From CAWUJT01 sp963922715 (GTDB lineage Bacteria > Pseudomonadota > Alphaproteobacteria > Rhodobacterales > Rhodobacteraceae), in the NCBI GenBank assembly GCA_963922715.1, contig CAWUJT010000041.1, positions 1-18,757 on the forward strand: DNA of 18,757 nucleotides. Direction: 5' to 3'. The notes under the pieces were generated by a model. It was given only the letters and a program-made list of their open reading frames with translations. It was not told where the DNA came from and did no database searches. A program made the position numbers and the translations under genes. Below are positions 1-7,841 of this stretch, piece by piece. How positions within the stretch are numbered: position 1 is the stretch's first letter; every line of letters begins with the position of its first letter.

Positions 1-1160
1 CCTGCGGCTTCGCGGATAAAGCGCCGCCGCAGTCCGGGCAGCGCCTGGACCGCCCCCATGCCTAGGGTGCGTAGACCGCGCAACACCGCGCTGTCATTGG
101 AATAAAGCCGATTGATGGTATCAGTGCCAAAGGCAAGCGAGACCGCATCAAACCGTCGCCATTGTTCGTACCGTTTCAAAACATCGTGCGCGCCTATGTC
201 TTCTCCGCGGGTGCGGGCTTCGACAATCACCTGTGCGAGGGCGGCACTGTCTCTGAGCCCAAGGTTGAGGCCTTGCCCGGCAATCGGGTGGATACCATGC
301 GCGGCATCGCCAACCAAAGCAACGCGGGGAGCGATATAATGTTCCGCAAGGCTCAGAGAAAGGGGATAGCTATACCGCTGCCCAATAAGGCTTATCTCCC
401 CCAAGAAATTGCCGAACCGCGGCTTTAACACTGTCAGATAGTCATGATCCGATAGGGCCTGGATGCTGTCTGCTGTGTCCCAACGTTCTGTCCAAACGAT
501 AGAGGACCGATTGCCCAAAAGCGGTAGTATCGCCAAAGGACCCGGCGGCATAAAGACCTGATGCGCAATACCGTGATGCGGCCTTTCATGCTCAACAGCA
601 CAGACGAGGGCTGTTTGCCCGTAATCTTTGACGACCCGCTTAATCCCGGCGCGTGCCGCCACCCCTGACTGACGGCCATCACAACCAACAATCAGTTGAG
701 CTTGGGCCGATGTGCCGTCAAAAAACACCACCTGACCGGGGCTTTGCTGTGTGATACTTGTCCCATAGCGCACGGTCACATGATCGCTTTGGTCTAAGGC
801 CTGCAACAGAACAGACCGCAGGACACGATCCTCGACCATATATCCCATCGGGCTTTCTTCGATGTCATCGGATTGAAAATGAAGCCAGAACGGCCCTGGC
901 CCGTCACCGGCGCGTCCATCTGCGGCAATAATCTCTTGGATCGGCTGAGATGTCTCTTGCAACGCATGCCAAAGGCCCAGGGCCTGCAACATCCGCACCG
1001 AGGCCAGCGCCAAAGCATAAGATCGTCCATCGAACGTATCACCGAGGGCAGCTTTCTCGCGTTTGTCGACAAGGAGAACATGCAGGCCCGATTGCGCCAG
1101 GGCCAATGCCAAAAGCGGCCCATTCAATCCACCGCCAACGATCAAAACATCTTGTTTCAT
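1..1160 (-). CDS. UbiH/UbiF/COQ6-family FAD-dependent monooxygenase (3' end cut off)
   Basis: Flavin-dependent aromatic hydroxylase of the kind that hydroxylates the ring of ubiquinone precursors at the inner membrane. The visible part is 386 codons. It starts MKQDVLIVGGGLNGP, with the N-terminal Rossmann glycines (GGGLNG, residues 9-14) that bind the ADP part of FAD. A mid-protein DG motif (VGCDGRQS, near residue 157) follows. The second FAD motif, GDAAHGIHPIAGQGLNLGL (near 281-299), is the clearest family signature. The last visible residues (LRRRFIREAAG) match the usual C-terminal tail, so only a few residues should be missing beyond base 1. The ATG is at 1158-1160, preceded on the minus strand by GAAGAGAT as a possible ribosome site. 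It is divergent from the amidase. Which ring position it acts on (UbiH, UbiF, UbiI or UbiL type) cannot be told from sequence alone, so no symbol is given. Confidence 0.9.
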   Translation of the reverse strand, partial: MKQDVLIVGGGLNGPLLALALAQSGLHVLLVDKREKAALGDTFDGRSYALALASVRMLQALGLWHALQETSQPIQEIIAADGRAGDGPGPFWLHFQSDDIEESPMGYMVEDRVLRSVLLQALDQSDHVTVRYGTSITQQSPGQVVFFDGTSAQAQLIVGCDGRQSGVAARAGIKRVVKDYGQTALVCAVEHERPHHGIAHQVFMPPGPLAILPLLGNRSSIVWTERWDTADSIQALSDHDYLTVLKPRFGNFLGEISLIGQRYSYPLSLSLAEHYIAPRVALVGDAAHGIHPIAGQGLNLGLRDSAALAQVIVEARTRGEDIGAHDVLKRYEQWRRFDAVSLAFGTDTINRLYSNDSAVLRGLRTLGMGAVQALPGLRRRFIREAA

Positions 1161-1246
1161 ATCTCTTCATATGCCGCGTTTCCAAGGATTGTCCATGCGA
1201 CATGCACACGCTAGCTTGATTGGAGAAGGGGAAAGAGGGGACAGGC

Positions 1247-2572
1247 ATGCAAAGCTGGTTACATATGCGCGCAAGTGATCTGGGCCGTGGGATAGATGCA
1301 GGCGAGATCGATCCCGTCGATCTTTGCGAAACCTACCTTGAAGCCATTGCCGCCCATCCTCAGGCGGATGACATCTATGCACGTCTGACCGTCGATGCAG
1401 CCCGCACGGCTGCGGAAGCGGCGGCAAAGCGGGCGCGCCTAGGATTACGCAACGGTCCCCTTGATGGCGTACCGATAAGCTGGAAAGACCTTTTCGATCG
1501 CGCTGGTGTGCCGACCGAGGCCGGTTCAGCCCTGCTAAAAGGGCGGGTGCCTAAACAGGATGCAGAGGTGGTGCGCAGGGGCCACCATGCTGGCCTTGTG
1601 CCTTTGGGCAATACACATATGTCAGAGTTGGCCTTCTCTGGTCTTGGGCTTAATCCGATCACCGCGACACCGCCCGGCCTACATGATCCAACGTGCGTGC
1701 CTGGGGGATCGTCCTCTGGTGCGGCGGCATCGGTGGCGCACGGGCTGGCGGCACTGGCGATGGGCTCCGATACCGGGGGGTCTGTGCGTGTTCCGGCGGC
1801 TTGGAACGATCTTGTGGGGCTGAAAACAACCCATGGGCGACTATCCACAAAAGGTGTTGTGCCACTTGCAAGCTCTTTCGACACCATCGGCCCGCTTGCC
1901 CGCAGCGTCGAAGATTGCGCGCTGGCTTTGGCGGCTTTGGAGGGCACAACGCCCGCCAATCTAAACCATGTCACTCTCAGAGACACACATTTTCTGATTT
2001 TATCGTCCTACAGCGATGATGCACGCGATGCGCCGCGCAAGGCTTTTGACGTTGCGATTGAAAAACTGGTTGATGCCGGCGCACACGTGACACGGGCAGC
2101 GTTGCGCAGTGTGCAAGATGCCCTGGACCTCTCTGCCCAGGTGTTCAATCCAGAGGCCTATGGAATTTGGTGTGATACCATCGAGGCCGCGCCCGATAAA
2201 ATGTTCCAACCGATCCGGGACCGTTTTCGCGCCGGGCAAGAGTTCTCTGGTCCAGACGTGATGTCGGCTTGGCGTAAACTGAAGGCCCTGCGCGTGGAGT
2301 ATGCGAAAGACACCGCTGCCTATGACGCTGTTCTTCTGCCTACAGTGCCGACCCTGCCCCCCAGCCGCCAGCGCCTGATGGAGGATGTAGAGTATTATAC
2401 AACACAAAACCTTTTGGCGCTTCGCAACACACGCATCGGCAATTTAATGGGGCTTTGTGGGCTCACTCTGCCAACAGGCTACGCAAGTTGCGGGGTGATG
2501 GCGCTCGCGCCGCCAATGACAGAAGAACGCCTTCTGAGGTTTGGTGTCGCTATGGAACGCGCTTTGACATAG
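1247..2572 (+). CDS. Amidase signature family amidase
   Basis: Serine hydrolase of the amidase signature family, cleaving a carbon-nitrogen bond in an unknown amide. I see the full Ser-cisSer-Lys triad. Numbering from the ATG at 1247, the lysine is K80 in PISWKDLF, the cis-serine is S155 in PGGSSSGAAAS, and the nucleophile is S179 in SDTGGSVRVP. The spacings of 75 and 24 residues equal those of fatty acid amide hydrolase. The product is 441 aa, within the family range. A TTG 27 bases upstream is in frame, but the ATG at 1247 is preferred because a GAGGGG ribosome site lies just before it. The GatA subunit is an alternative label, but no gatB or gatC is adjacent, so a stand-alone amidase is more likely. 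Predicted cytoplasmic, with no signal peptide. It is divergent from the ubiH-like gene and 78 bases before the aminotransferase, possibly in one transcription unit. Confidence 0.9.
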   Translation: MQSWLHMRASDLGRGIDAGEIDPVDLCETYLEAIAAHPQADDIYARLTVDAARTAAEAAAKRARLGLRNGPLDGVPISWKDLFDRAGVPTEAGSALLKGRVPKQDAEVVRRGHHAGLVPLGNTHMSELAFSGLGLNPITATPPGLHDPTCVPGGSSSGAAASVAHGLAALAMGSDTGGSVRVPAAWNDLVGLKTTHGRLSTKGVVPLASSFDTIGPLARSVEDCALALAALEGTTPANLNHVTLRDTHFLILSSYSDDARDAPRKAFDVAIEKLVDAGAHVTRAALRSVQDALDLSAQVFNPEAYGIWCDTIEAAPDKMFQPIRDRFRAGQEFSGPDVMSAWRKLKALRVEYAKDTAAYDAVLLPTVPTLPPSRQRLMEDVEYYTTQNLLALRNTRIGNLMGLCGLTLPTGYASCGVMALAPPMTEERLLRFGVAMERALT

Positions 2573-2597
2573 GCTTTTTCTGGACCGAAGGGAAAAG

Positions 2598-2635
2598 AAG
2601 GGTTATGATAAAGTAAATGGGTCAGAAGAACCCTT
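2598..2635 (+). repeat. Inverted repeat between amidase and aminotransferase
   Basis: AAGGGTT (2598-2604) is matched by AACCCTT (2629-2635), a perfect 7-bp inverted repeat with a 24-base loop, followed by TTGTTT-like sequence. It could be a weak terminator for the amidase or a leader hairpin before the aminotransferase. The long loop and lack of a clean T-run make either role uncertain. Confidence 0.25.
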
Positions 2636-2650
2636 GTTTGAGGCACATGT

Positions 2651-3838
2651 ATGATACTCCCAGAGCGGTTTATGAACCTACCGGATTATGCATTTCCGCG
2701 ACTGCGCACTTTGTTGAAGGGCGTGACGCCCGAGATCGCGCCACAGATCGATATGAGCATCGGATCCCCTCGTCATGATATGCCTGCCTTTACTTCTGAG
2801 ACGATGATCGAGCATGTTGATCGCTTTCAAGGCTATCCCCCGAATGAGGGCGCACCAGAAGTGCTGGACGCGATATCGAACTGGCTCAAACGCCGCTACT
2901 CTGTAGATATTGCACATGATCGGCTGCTTTTGTTGAACGGATCGCGGGAGGGATTGTTCAATGCAGCCTTGGCATTGTGTCCAGAACATAAGGCTGGCAA
3001 AACGCCGAAGATCTTAATCCCCAATCCGTTTTATCAGGTCTATGCGGCGGCAGCGCTTGCCGTTGGGGCCGAGCCTTATTACGTCGATGCGACGCAAGCG
3101 ACACACCACCTGCCCGATTTTGCAGGTTTGCCAAAAGATGTGTTGGACCAAACCGCTATTCTTTATATCTGTTCCCCCGCAAACCCCCAGGGCGCTGTGG
3201 CCTCTGCAGATTATTTGACGGACCTGCTCGAGCTTGCAGAACAACATGATTTCTTAATTTTCTCTGATGAGTGCTATTCTGAGATCTATAGCACAACGCC
3301 CCCGCCTGGCATTCTGGAGGTGGCGACCGCCCAAGGCATTGATCCAGAAAGGGTTGTCGCTTTTAACTCTCTGTCGAAACGCTCTAACCTGGCTGGCTTG
3401 CGGGTTGGATTTGCGGCCTCCGGCCCAAAAGCCATTGCACAGATGCGGCGGCTTCGCGCCTATGGTGGTGCGCCTATCCCTTATCCTTTGCAGATGATTG
3501 CGGCACGTGCCTGGGATGACGAAGATCATGTGGTGGCCTCTCGTGCGCTCTATACACAAAAGCGAAACGCTGCGAACGACATCCTTGGCGGCATCGACAG
3601 TGTTGACATCCCTGAAGCTGGGTTCTTTCTTTGGCTGCCCGTTGAGGATGGAGAAACAGCCGCCCGCACACTTTGGCAAACGCAAGGCATACGGGTTCTT
3701 CCCGGCAGCTTCTTGGCCCGTACAACACACGCCGGAAATCCTGGCAAAACCTATATTCGTGTCGCGCTTGTCGGCCCTTTGGATGAAACCAAAGCAGCAT
3801 TGCAACGCCTGCGCCACGCCCTTTATCCTTTGAATTAA
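2651..3838 (+). CDS. PLP-dependent class I/II aminotransferase (DapC/AspC-like)
   Basis: Fold-type I pyridoxal-phosphate aminotransferase of 395 aa, the usual length. The Schiff-base lysine is K243 in NSLSKRSNLAGLRVG. The cofactor-contacting Asn is N178 in CSPANPQG, and the Asp that pairs with the PLP ring nitrogen is D206 in SDECYSEIY. The substrate-carboxylate Arg is R370 in YIRVALVG. The pattern FMNLPDYAFPRL near the N terminus resembles proteins annotated as succinyldiaminopimelate transaminases (DapC) in alphaproteobacteria. That would place it in lysine and peptidoglycan-precursor synthesis, but substrate choice is poorly predicted in this family. The ATG at 2651 has TTGAGG about 7 bases upstream. 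A second in-frame ATG at 2672 is possible but would trim the conserved N-terminal segment. It lies 13 bases before ftsK and is probably co-transcribed with it. Confidence 0.9.
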   Translation: MILPERFMNLPDYAFPRLRTLLKGVTPEIAPQIDMSIGSPRHDMPAFTSETMIEHVDRFQGYPPNEGAPEVLDAISNWLKRRYSVDIAHDRLLLLNGSREGLFNAALALCPEHKAGKTPKILIPNPFYQVYAAAALAVGAEPYYVDATQATHHLPDFAGLPKDVLDQTAILYICSPANPQGAVASADYLTDLLELAEQHDFLIFSDECYSEIYSTTPPPGILEVATAQGIDPERVVAFNSLSKRSNLAGLRVGFAASGPKAIAQMRRLRAYGGAPIPYPLQMIAARAWDDEDHVVASRALYTQKRNAANDILGGIDSVDIPEAGFFLWLPVEDGETAARTLWQTQGIRVLPGSFLARTTHAGNPGKTYIRVALVGPLDETKAALQRLRHALYPLN

Positions 3839-3851
3839 AAAGAGCATTTCT

Positions 3852-6794
3852 ATGGCCTATCACGTTAAAAATAAAGATCCTTTCCTTGACCATTCAACAC
3901 ATCTGTCCTTGATGAGGCGGTCGCGCGAATTGGTTGGAATCGCGCTTGTGGTAATCGCTGTTCTTTTGGCGTTGATGATGATCTCTCACACTCCGGATGA
4001 TCCGAGTATTCTTGCGGCAACCGATACAGACCTACAGAATTACTTAGGTCGATTTGGGGCCTTCTTATCGATGATCTTTTTGACAGGTATTGGCATAGGT
4101 ATTTGGGCACTTGTGGCAGCTTTTGCAGTCTGGGGTGTCCGGTTAATCATACACACTGGTGTCGAAAGGGCCTTGACGTGCGGGCTTTTTGTTCTGCCAT
4201 GGGTGATGATTTTCTCCGTATTTGCATCAAGTCACGTTCCGCCCGATGGGTGGTCACAAGTTACAATCGGATTGGGGGGGCTGTTGGGCGATACTGTGCT
4301 GCAATTTGTTTTACCGATATTGCCATTTACGCCTGCAATAGGCGTTAAATTTATCTCCCTTGTCTTGGTGGTTCCTGTGTTTGTGTTAGGGGCCGTTTCT
4401 CTGGGAATAGATCACCACGAATATCGTATTTTGAGAACATTCCTTATGGAAAATTTGAAAATTGCTTGGGATCGAATTTTGTCCAGCTTGATGGAAAATC
4501 GTCAAAGAGAAATCTCGGCTCCGCCAACCCAAAGACGTTCTACGGAGCAACCTAGGATGACGGTAAACACATCAGACGACAGTTCGGCATCTTTGACGGT
4601 CCCAAAGACAGAAGGAGAGGCGCAAAAGTTCCATGACAATACATCAGAGCCGAAGCGCGGAAAGCTGTTCTCACTTCTTGGTCGTGGAGCACAGTCCACA
4701 ACACCTTCTGCCGAGCCGAGTTCTTTAGATTATAATGATGCAAACGATCGCATAAAAGCGCGCATTTCGTCGGCGATCAAAAATCGCATCCGTCGTGGAG
4801 AGCCTATTGCCCCGCCCCTCGCAAATGCTCTGCCTGACCGCGCAGCATCAGAGCCTGAGATAGAAGAACATGATCATAAGCTGTGGGCACCACTGGCGGG
4901 ATTTACGCCTGGCAAGCTTAATCTTGGCCGTACGCCTGCAAAAGCTCCCTCCCCTCCAGAGCAAAAGCTATCTCTAAGGCAAGAGCCCGTGTTGACGCAG
5001 CGAAAAGACCCCGATCCTTCTGATGCTTTGTTGCCATCGGCGGAGTTTGCTGACCTAAGTGATGATTATGACGACCCTTATGCGGATCCTGCGTACACTC
5101 CTTTGCCTGAACCAGATGATGCACCGTTACTGGCAGAGGCTTCATCACCCGATGTGATTTTGTTCCAACCTTTGGCAAGCCGCAAAGTTTTGCAGCGCCC
5201 AAAGAAAACGTCGCATCCGTCCCGTCAGGCGCAGACCGAGGCGCAACCTGTATTGGCGTTTGAAGCTGTTGAACGTCCCATATATGAACAGCCACCGCTG
5301 AGGCTTTTGAAAGACCCAAATACGATTGAACGGCGGTATCTCAGCGATGAGGCGTTAGAGGAAAATGCCCGGATGCTGGAGACTGTGCTGGATGATTATG
5401 GTGTCAAAGGGGAGATCGTCAGCGTGCGGCCAGGCCCTGTGGTGACGATGTATGAGCTTGAGCCTGCACCGGGTCTCAAAGCATCTCGGGTGATTGGTTT
5501 GGCCGATGACATTGCGCGCTCCATGTCGGCGCTTTCGGCCCGTGTCAGCACGGTACCAGGACGAACGATAATTGGCATTGAGTTACCCAATGAACACCGA
5601 GAGATGGTTTTGCTACGGGAAATCCTTTCTCATCGGGATTTTGGGGATACGACGATGCGGCTTCCCTTGGCTTTGGGCAAAGATATTGCCGGAGCCCCCG
5701 TTGTGGCCAATCTGGCAAAAATGCCACATCTTCTGATTGCTGGCACAACCGGGTCAGGGAAATCCGTCGCTATCAACACCATGATTTTATCTTTGCTTTA
5801 CAAACTTACCCCTGAAGACTGTCGGTTGATCATGATTGATCCCAAAATGCTGGAACTTTCGGTCTATGATGGCATCCCGCATCTTCTTAGCCCTGTTGTG
5901 ACGGATCCCAAAAAAGCGGTTGTCGCGCTCAAATGGGTGGTGGGGGAAATGGAAGAGCGCTATCGCAAAATGTCGAAAATGGGTGTGCGCAACATTGATG
6001 GTTATAACTCTCGTGTGGCCGACACCTTGGCCAAGGGAGAGATGTTCACACGCACGGTGCAAACAGGCTTTGACGATGCAACCGGAGAGCCAATATTTGA
6101 AACCGAAGAGATTATGCCTGAAAAGTTACCGTTCATTGTTGTGATCGTGGATGAGATGGCCGATCTGATGATGGTGGCCGGCAAAGAGATCGAAGCCTGT
6201 ATCCAACGCCTTGCACAGATGGCGCGTGCCTCAGGGATACATCTTGTGATGGCCACACAGCGGCCTTCGGTCGATGTGATCACTGGCACGATTAAGGCGA
6301 ATTTCCCCACACGGATCAGCTTTCATGTCACCTCAAAAGTCGACAGCCGGACGATCTTAGGCGAACAAGGGGCCGAGCAGCTTTTGGGTATGGGGGATAT
6401 GCTCTATATGTCTGGCGGGTCAAAAATCACTCGTGTTCATGGCCCGTTCTGCTCTGACGAAGAGGTTGAGGAAATCGTTAATCATCTTAAAAGCTTTGGG
6501 CCGCCCGATTACGCGGCCAGCGTTCTGGATGGGCCGGATGACGAAAAAGCCGATGATATCGATCAAGTCCTTGGGCTGGGCGGCAACACAGGCAGCGAAG
6601 ATGCGCTTTACGATCAAGCGGTCGCCATCGTGGCGAAAGACCGCAAATGTTCAACTTCCTATATTCAACGTAAGCTTGGCATTGGGTACAATAAAGCTGC
6701 ACGGCTTGTGGAACAGATGGAGGACAATGGTCTGGTAACAAGTGCAAACCAGGTGGGCAAACGCGACATTTTAATTCCCGAGCATTCTGCATAA
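3852..6794 (+). CDS. ftsK: DNA translocase FtsK
   Basis: Hexameric septal DNA pump that moves chromosome ends to the division site and activates XerCD recombination at dif. The 980-aa protein has the complete FtsK layout. The N-terminal membrane part has four to five hydrophobic segments between about residues 25 and 185. A long Pro/Asp/Glu-rich linker (about 205-485) looks disordered. The alpha/beta motor starts near 490, with Walker A GTTGSGKS at 631-638 and Walker B VIVDEMADL carrying D767 and E768. The winged-helix gamma domain fills the last ~65 residues (AIVAKDRKCSTSYIQRKLGI onward) and in this family reads the KOPS DNA orientation signals. A weak AGAG ribosome site precedes the ATG. 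The gene sits 13 bases after the aminotransferase and 37 bases before lolA; ftsK-lolA adjacency is common in proteobacteria. The full-length gamma domain rules out the shorter SpoIIIE-like mobile-element translocases. Confidence 0.97.
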   Translation: MAYHVKNKDPFLDHSTHLSLMRRSRELVGIALVVIAVLLALMMISHTPDDPSILAATDTDLQNYLGRFGAFLSMIFLTGIGIGIWALVAAFAVWGVRLIIHTGVERALTCGLFVLPWVMIFSVFASSHVPPDGWSQVTIGLGGLLGDTVLQFVLPILPFTPAIGVKFISLVLVVPVFVLGAVSLGIDHHEYRILRTFLMENLKIAWDRILSSLMENRQREISAPPTQRRSTEQPRMTVNTSDDSSASLTVPKTEGEAQKFHDNTSEPKRGKLFSLLGRGAQSTTPSAEPSSLDYNDANDRIKARISSAIKNRIRRGEPIAPPLANALPDRAASEPEIEEHDHKLWAPLAGFTPGKLNLGRTPAKAPSPPEQKLSLRQEPVLTQRKDPDPSDALLPSAEFADLSDDYDDPYADPAYTPLPEPDDAPLLAEASSPDVILFQPLASRKVLQRPKKTSHPSRQAQTEAQPVLAFEAVERPIYEQPPLRLLKDPNTIERRYLSDEALEENARMLETVLDDYGVKGEIVSVRPGPVVTMYELEPAPGLKASRVIGLADDIARSMSALSARVSTVPGRTIIGIELPNEHREMVLLREILSHRDFGDTTMRLPLALGKDIAGAPVVANLAKMPHLLIAGTTGSGKSVAINTMILSLLYKLTPEDCRLIMIDPKMLELSVYDGIPHLLSPVVTDPKKAVVALKWVVGEMEERYRKMSKMGVRNIDGYNSRVADTLAKGEMFTRTVQTGFDDATGEPIFETEEIMPEKLPFIVVIVDEMADLMMVAGKEIEACIQRLAQMARASGIHLVMATQRPSVDVITGTIKANFPTRISFHVTSKVDSRTILGEQGAEQLLGMGDMLYMSGGSKITRVHGPFCSDEEVEEIVNHLKSFGPPDYAASVLDGPDDEKADDIDQVLGLGGNTGSEDALYDQAVAIVAKDRKCSTSYIQRKLGIGYNKAARLVEQMEDNGLVTSANQVGKRDILIPEHSA

Positions 6795-6831
6795 CCCTTG
6801 GAGTTTGTGCATTAAGGTCCATGTAAAGAGT

Positions 6832-7428
6832 ATGATACGCTTTTGTTCGGTCTTTTTTGCTGCCGCATTTTTGGCACAATCCGCTTTGGCAACAGTACCA
6901 ACCATCGTTGAGATTGAAAATTTCTTCAATGGCTTTCGCACGGCGGGGACAACCTTTACACAGATCAACGATGATGGTTCTGTAACAACTGGACAGCTTC
7001 TTATCCGCCGTCCCGGTCGGGCCCGTTTTGAGTATGATCACGATGAGACTTTGGTGATCATCGGTGGCGGGCAAGTTGCGATTTTTGACCCGGTTTCAAA
7101 CCAACCGCCCGAGCAGTATCCCCTGCGCCGAACCCCGCTTTGGCACATTCTGGCGCCACAAGTTGATCTGAGCCAATCTGGAATGGTACGAGATTTTCGC
7201 ACCAACGCGACAGAGGCCTTTTTGACCTTACAAGATCCAGACAACCCCGAATACGGCGCGATCACGCTGATATTTAGTGGAAATCCAGTCTCATTGGTGC
7301 GATGGGTGACGGAAAATGAATTGGGTGAGCAGACAACCGTCGTTTTAGATGCCCTTGAAAAGGGTGTTGAGATTGGCGCATCTCGTTTCAACATCCCCTT
7401 TGAGATTGAACGCCGTGGCCTGAACTAG
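6832..7428 (+). CDS. lolA: Outer-membrane lipoprotein carrier protein LolA
   Basis: Periplasmic chaperone that accepts lipoproteins released by LolCDE at the inner membrane and hands them to the outer membrane. The product is 198 aa from the ATG at 6832. It begins with a signal peptide (MIRFCSVFFAAAFLAQSALA, probable cleavage after ALA at residue 20). The mature part has the typical LolA order: a short helix (IVEIENFFNGFRTAGTTFTQ), the strand segment GQLLIRRPGRARFEYD, then GGQVAIFDP and a hydrophobic beta-barrel half. A TTG 27 bases upstream is in frame but would place charged residues before the signal peptide, so the ATG with AAAGAG just upstream is chosen. Position directly after ftsK supports the call. 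Sequence identity between LolA proteins is low, so the assignment rests on length, signal peptide, motif pattern and context together. Confidence 0.9.
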   Translation: MIRFCSVFFAAAFLAQSALATVPTIVEIENFFNGFRTAGTTFTQINDDGSVTTGQLLIRRPGRARFEYDHDETLVIIGGGQVAIFDPVSNQPPEQYPLRRTPLWHILAPQVDLSQSGMVRDFRTNATEAFLTLQDPDNPEYGAITLIFSGNPVSLVRWVTENELGEQTTVVLDALEKGVEIGASRFNIPFEIERRGLN

Positions 7429-7435
7429 AATGTAT

Positions 7436-7514
7436 CCCATTCACTGGGTGTTATATTTAGCAACGTTCCAGGAATTTTGATCATTCTCGTACGTGATGCG
7501 GTCTAGTGAATGGG
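7436..7514 (+). repeat. Perfect 10-bp inverted repeat after lolA, possible terminator or leader stem-loop
   Basis: CCCATTCACT (7436-7445) is exactly the reverse complement of AGTGAATGGG (7505-7514). The stem can be lengthened inward by one G-C and three G-U pairs (7446-7449 with 7501-7504), leaving a loop of about 51 bases. The downstream arm is followed by TTTTGTTG. A terminator for the ftsK-lolA unit is the simplest reading. A structured leader for the small downstream gene, or an operator pair, are alternatives. The long loop is unusual for an intrinsic terminator. Confidence 0.4.
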
Positions 7515-7549
7515 TTTTGTTGCAAAAAAGAGTTGATTATTGTTATAAA

Positions 7550-7834
7550 ATGTACCTTCATACCTTTATGAGTACACAATCTTCCCTATTATTTCTTATA
7601 CTTGCGATACAGCCTGTGGTCGAGAAGCCTTTTCTTGCAAGCCAACCCGATTGCTATTGTACGGATCAGCAGGGCAAGCGTGTTGAGCTGGGCGAGACAA
7701 TTTGTCTGACGGTAGATGGGCGCTCTTTTCAAGCACTCTGCGATATGTCTTTGAACAACCCGATTTGGCGCGATACCGGTGATCTATGTCCTATGTCTCA
7801 TATGTCTGGACCCATAAACACAGGTGCGCTGTAA
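7550..7834 (+). CDS. Small exported cysteine-rich protein of unknown function
   Basis: I recognise no named family. From the ATG at 7550 the product is 94 aa; an ATG at 7568 would give 88 aa. A hydrophobic stretch (SSLLFLILAIQPVV) looks like a signal sequence. It is followed by a compact domain with five cysteines: DCYC, ETIC, ALC and DLC within about 45 residues, plus the tryptophan-containing segment MSLNNPIWRDTG. Disulfide bonding in the periplasm is therefore likely. The pattern resembles short hypothetical proteins I associate with Rhodobacterales, but this was not searched. No good ribosome site precedes either ATG. An in-frame extension back to a GTG at 7493 would run through the inverted-repeat arm and place charged residues before the hydrophobic stretch, so it is disfavoured. 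The stop is one base from the convergent stop of motB. Confidence 0.6.
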   Translation: MYLHTFMSTQSSLLFLILAIQPVVEKPFLASQPDCYCTDQQGKRVELGETICLTVDGRSFQALCDMSLNNPIWRDTGDLCPMSHMSGPINTGAL

Positions 7835-7841
7835 ATTACAG
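7829..7841. repeat. 13-base palindrome holding two face-to-face stop codons
   Basis: CTGTAAATTACAG is a perfect palindrome around a single central A. The plus-strand TAA (7832-7834) ends the small cysteine-rich gene and the minus-strand TAA (7836-7838) ends motB. Both genes finish with CTG TAA, so each C terminus is leucine. No room is left for a terminator between the two convergent genes. Confidence 0.6.

Noticed and set aside
1375..1986. 203-codon open frame on the minus strand inside the amidase gene.
   Set aside because: It is antisense to a gene with an intact catalytic triad. Its translation is rich in Arg, Ser, Ala and Pro with no recognisable motif, as expected for a shadow of a GC-rich gene.
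3254..3847. 197-codon minus-strand open frame across the aminotransferase 3' half.
   Set aside because: It opposes a well-conserved PLP enzyme, has no ribosome site or family motif, and looks like an antisense shadow.
6487..7074. 195-codon minus-strand open frame spanning the end of ftsK and the start of lolA.
   Set aside because: It covers the conserved FtsK gamma domain and the LolA signal peptide in antisense. No domain was recognised, and its cysteine richness follows from the opposite-strand codons.
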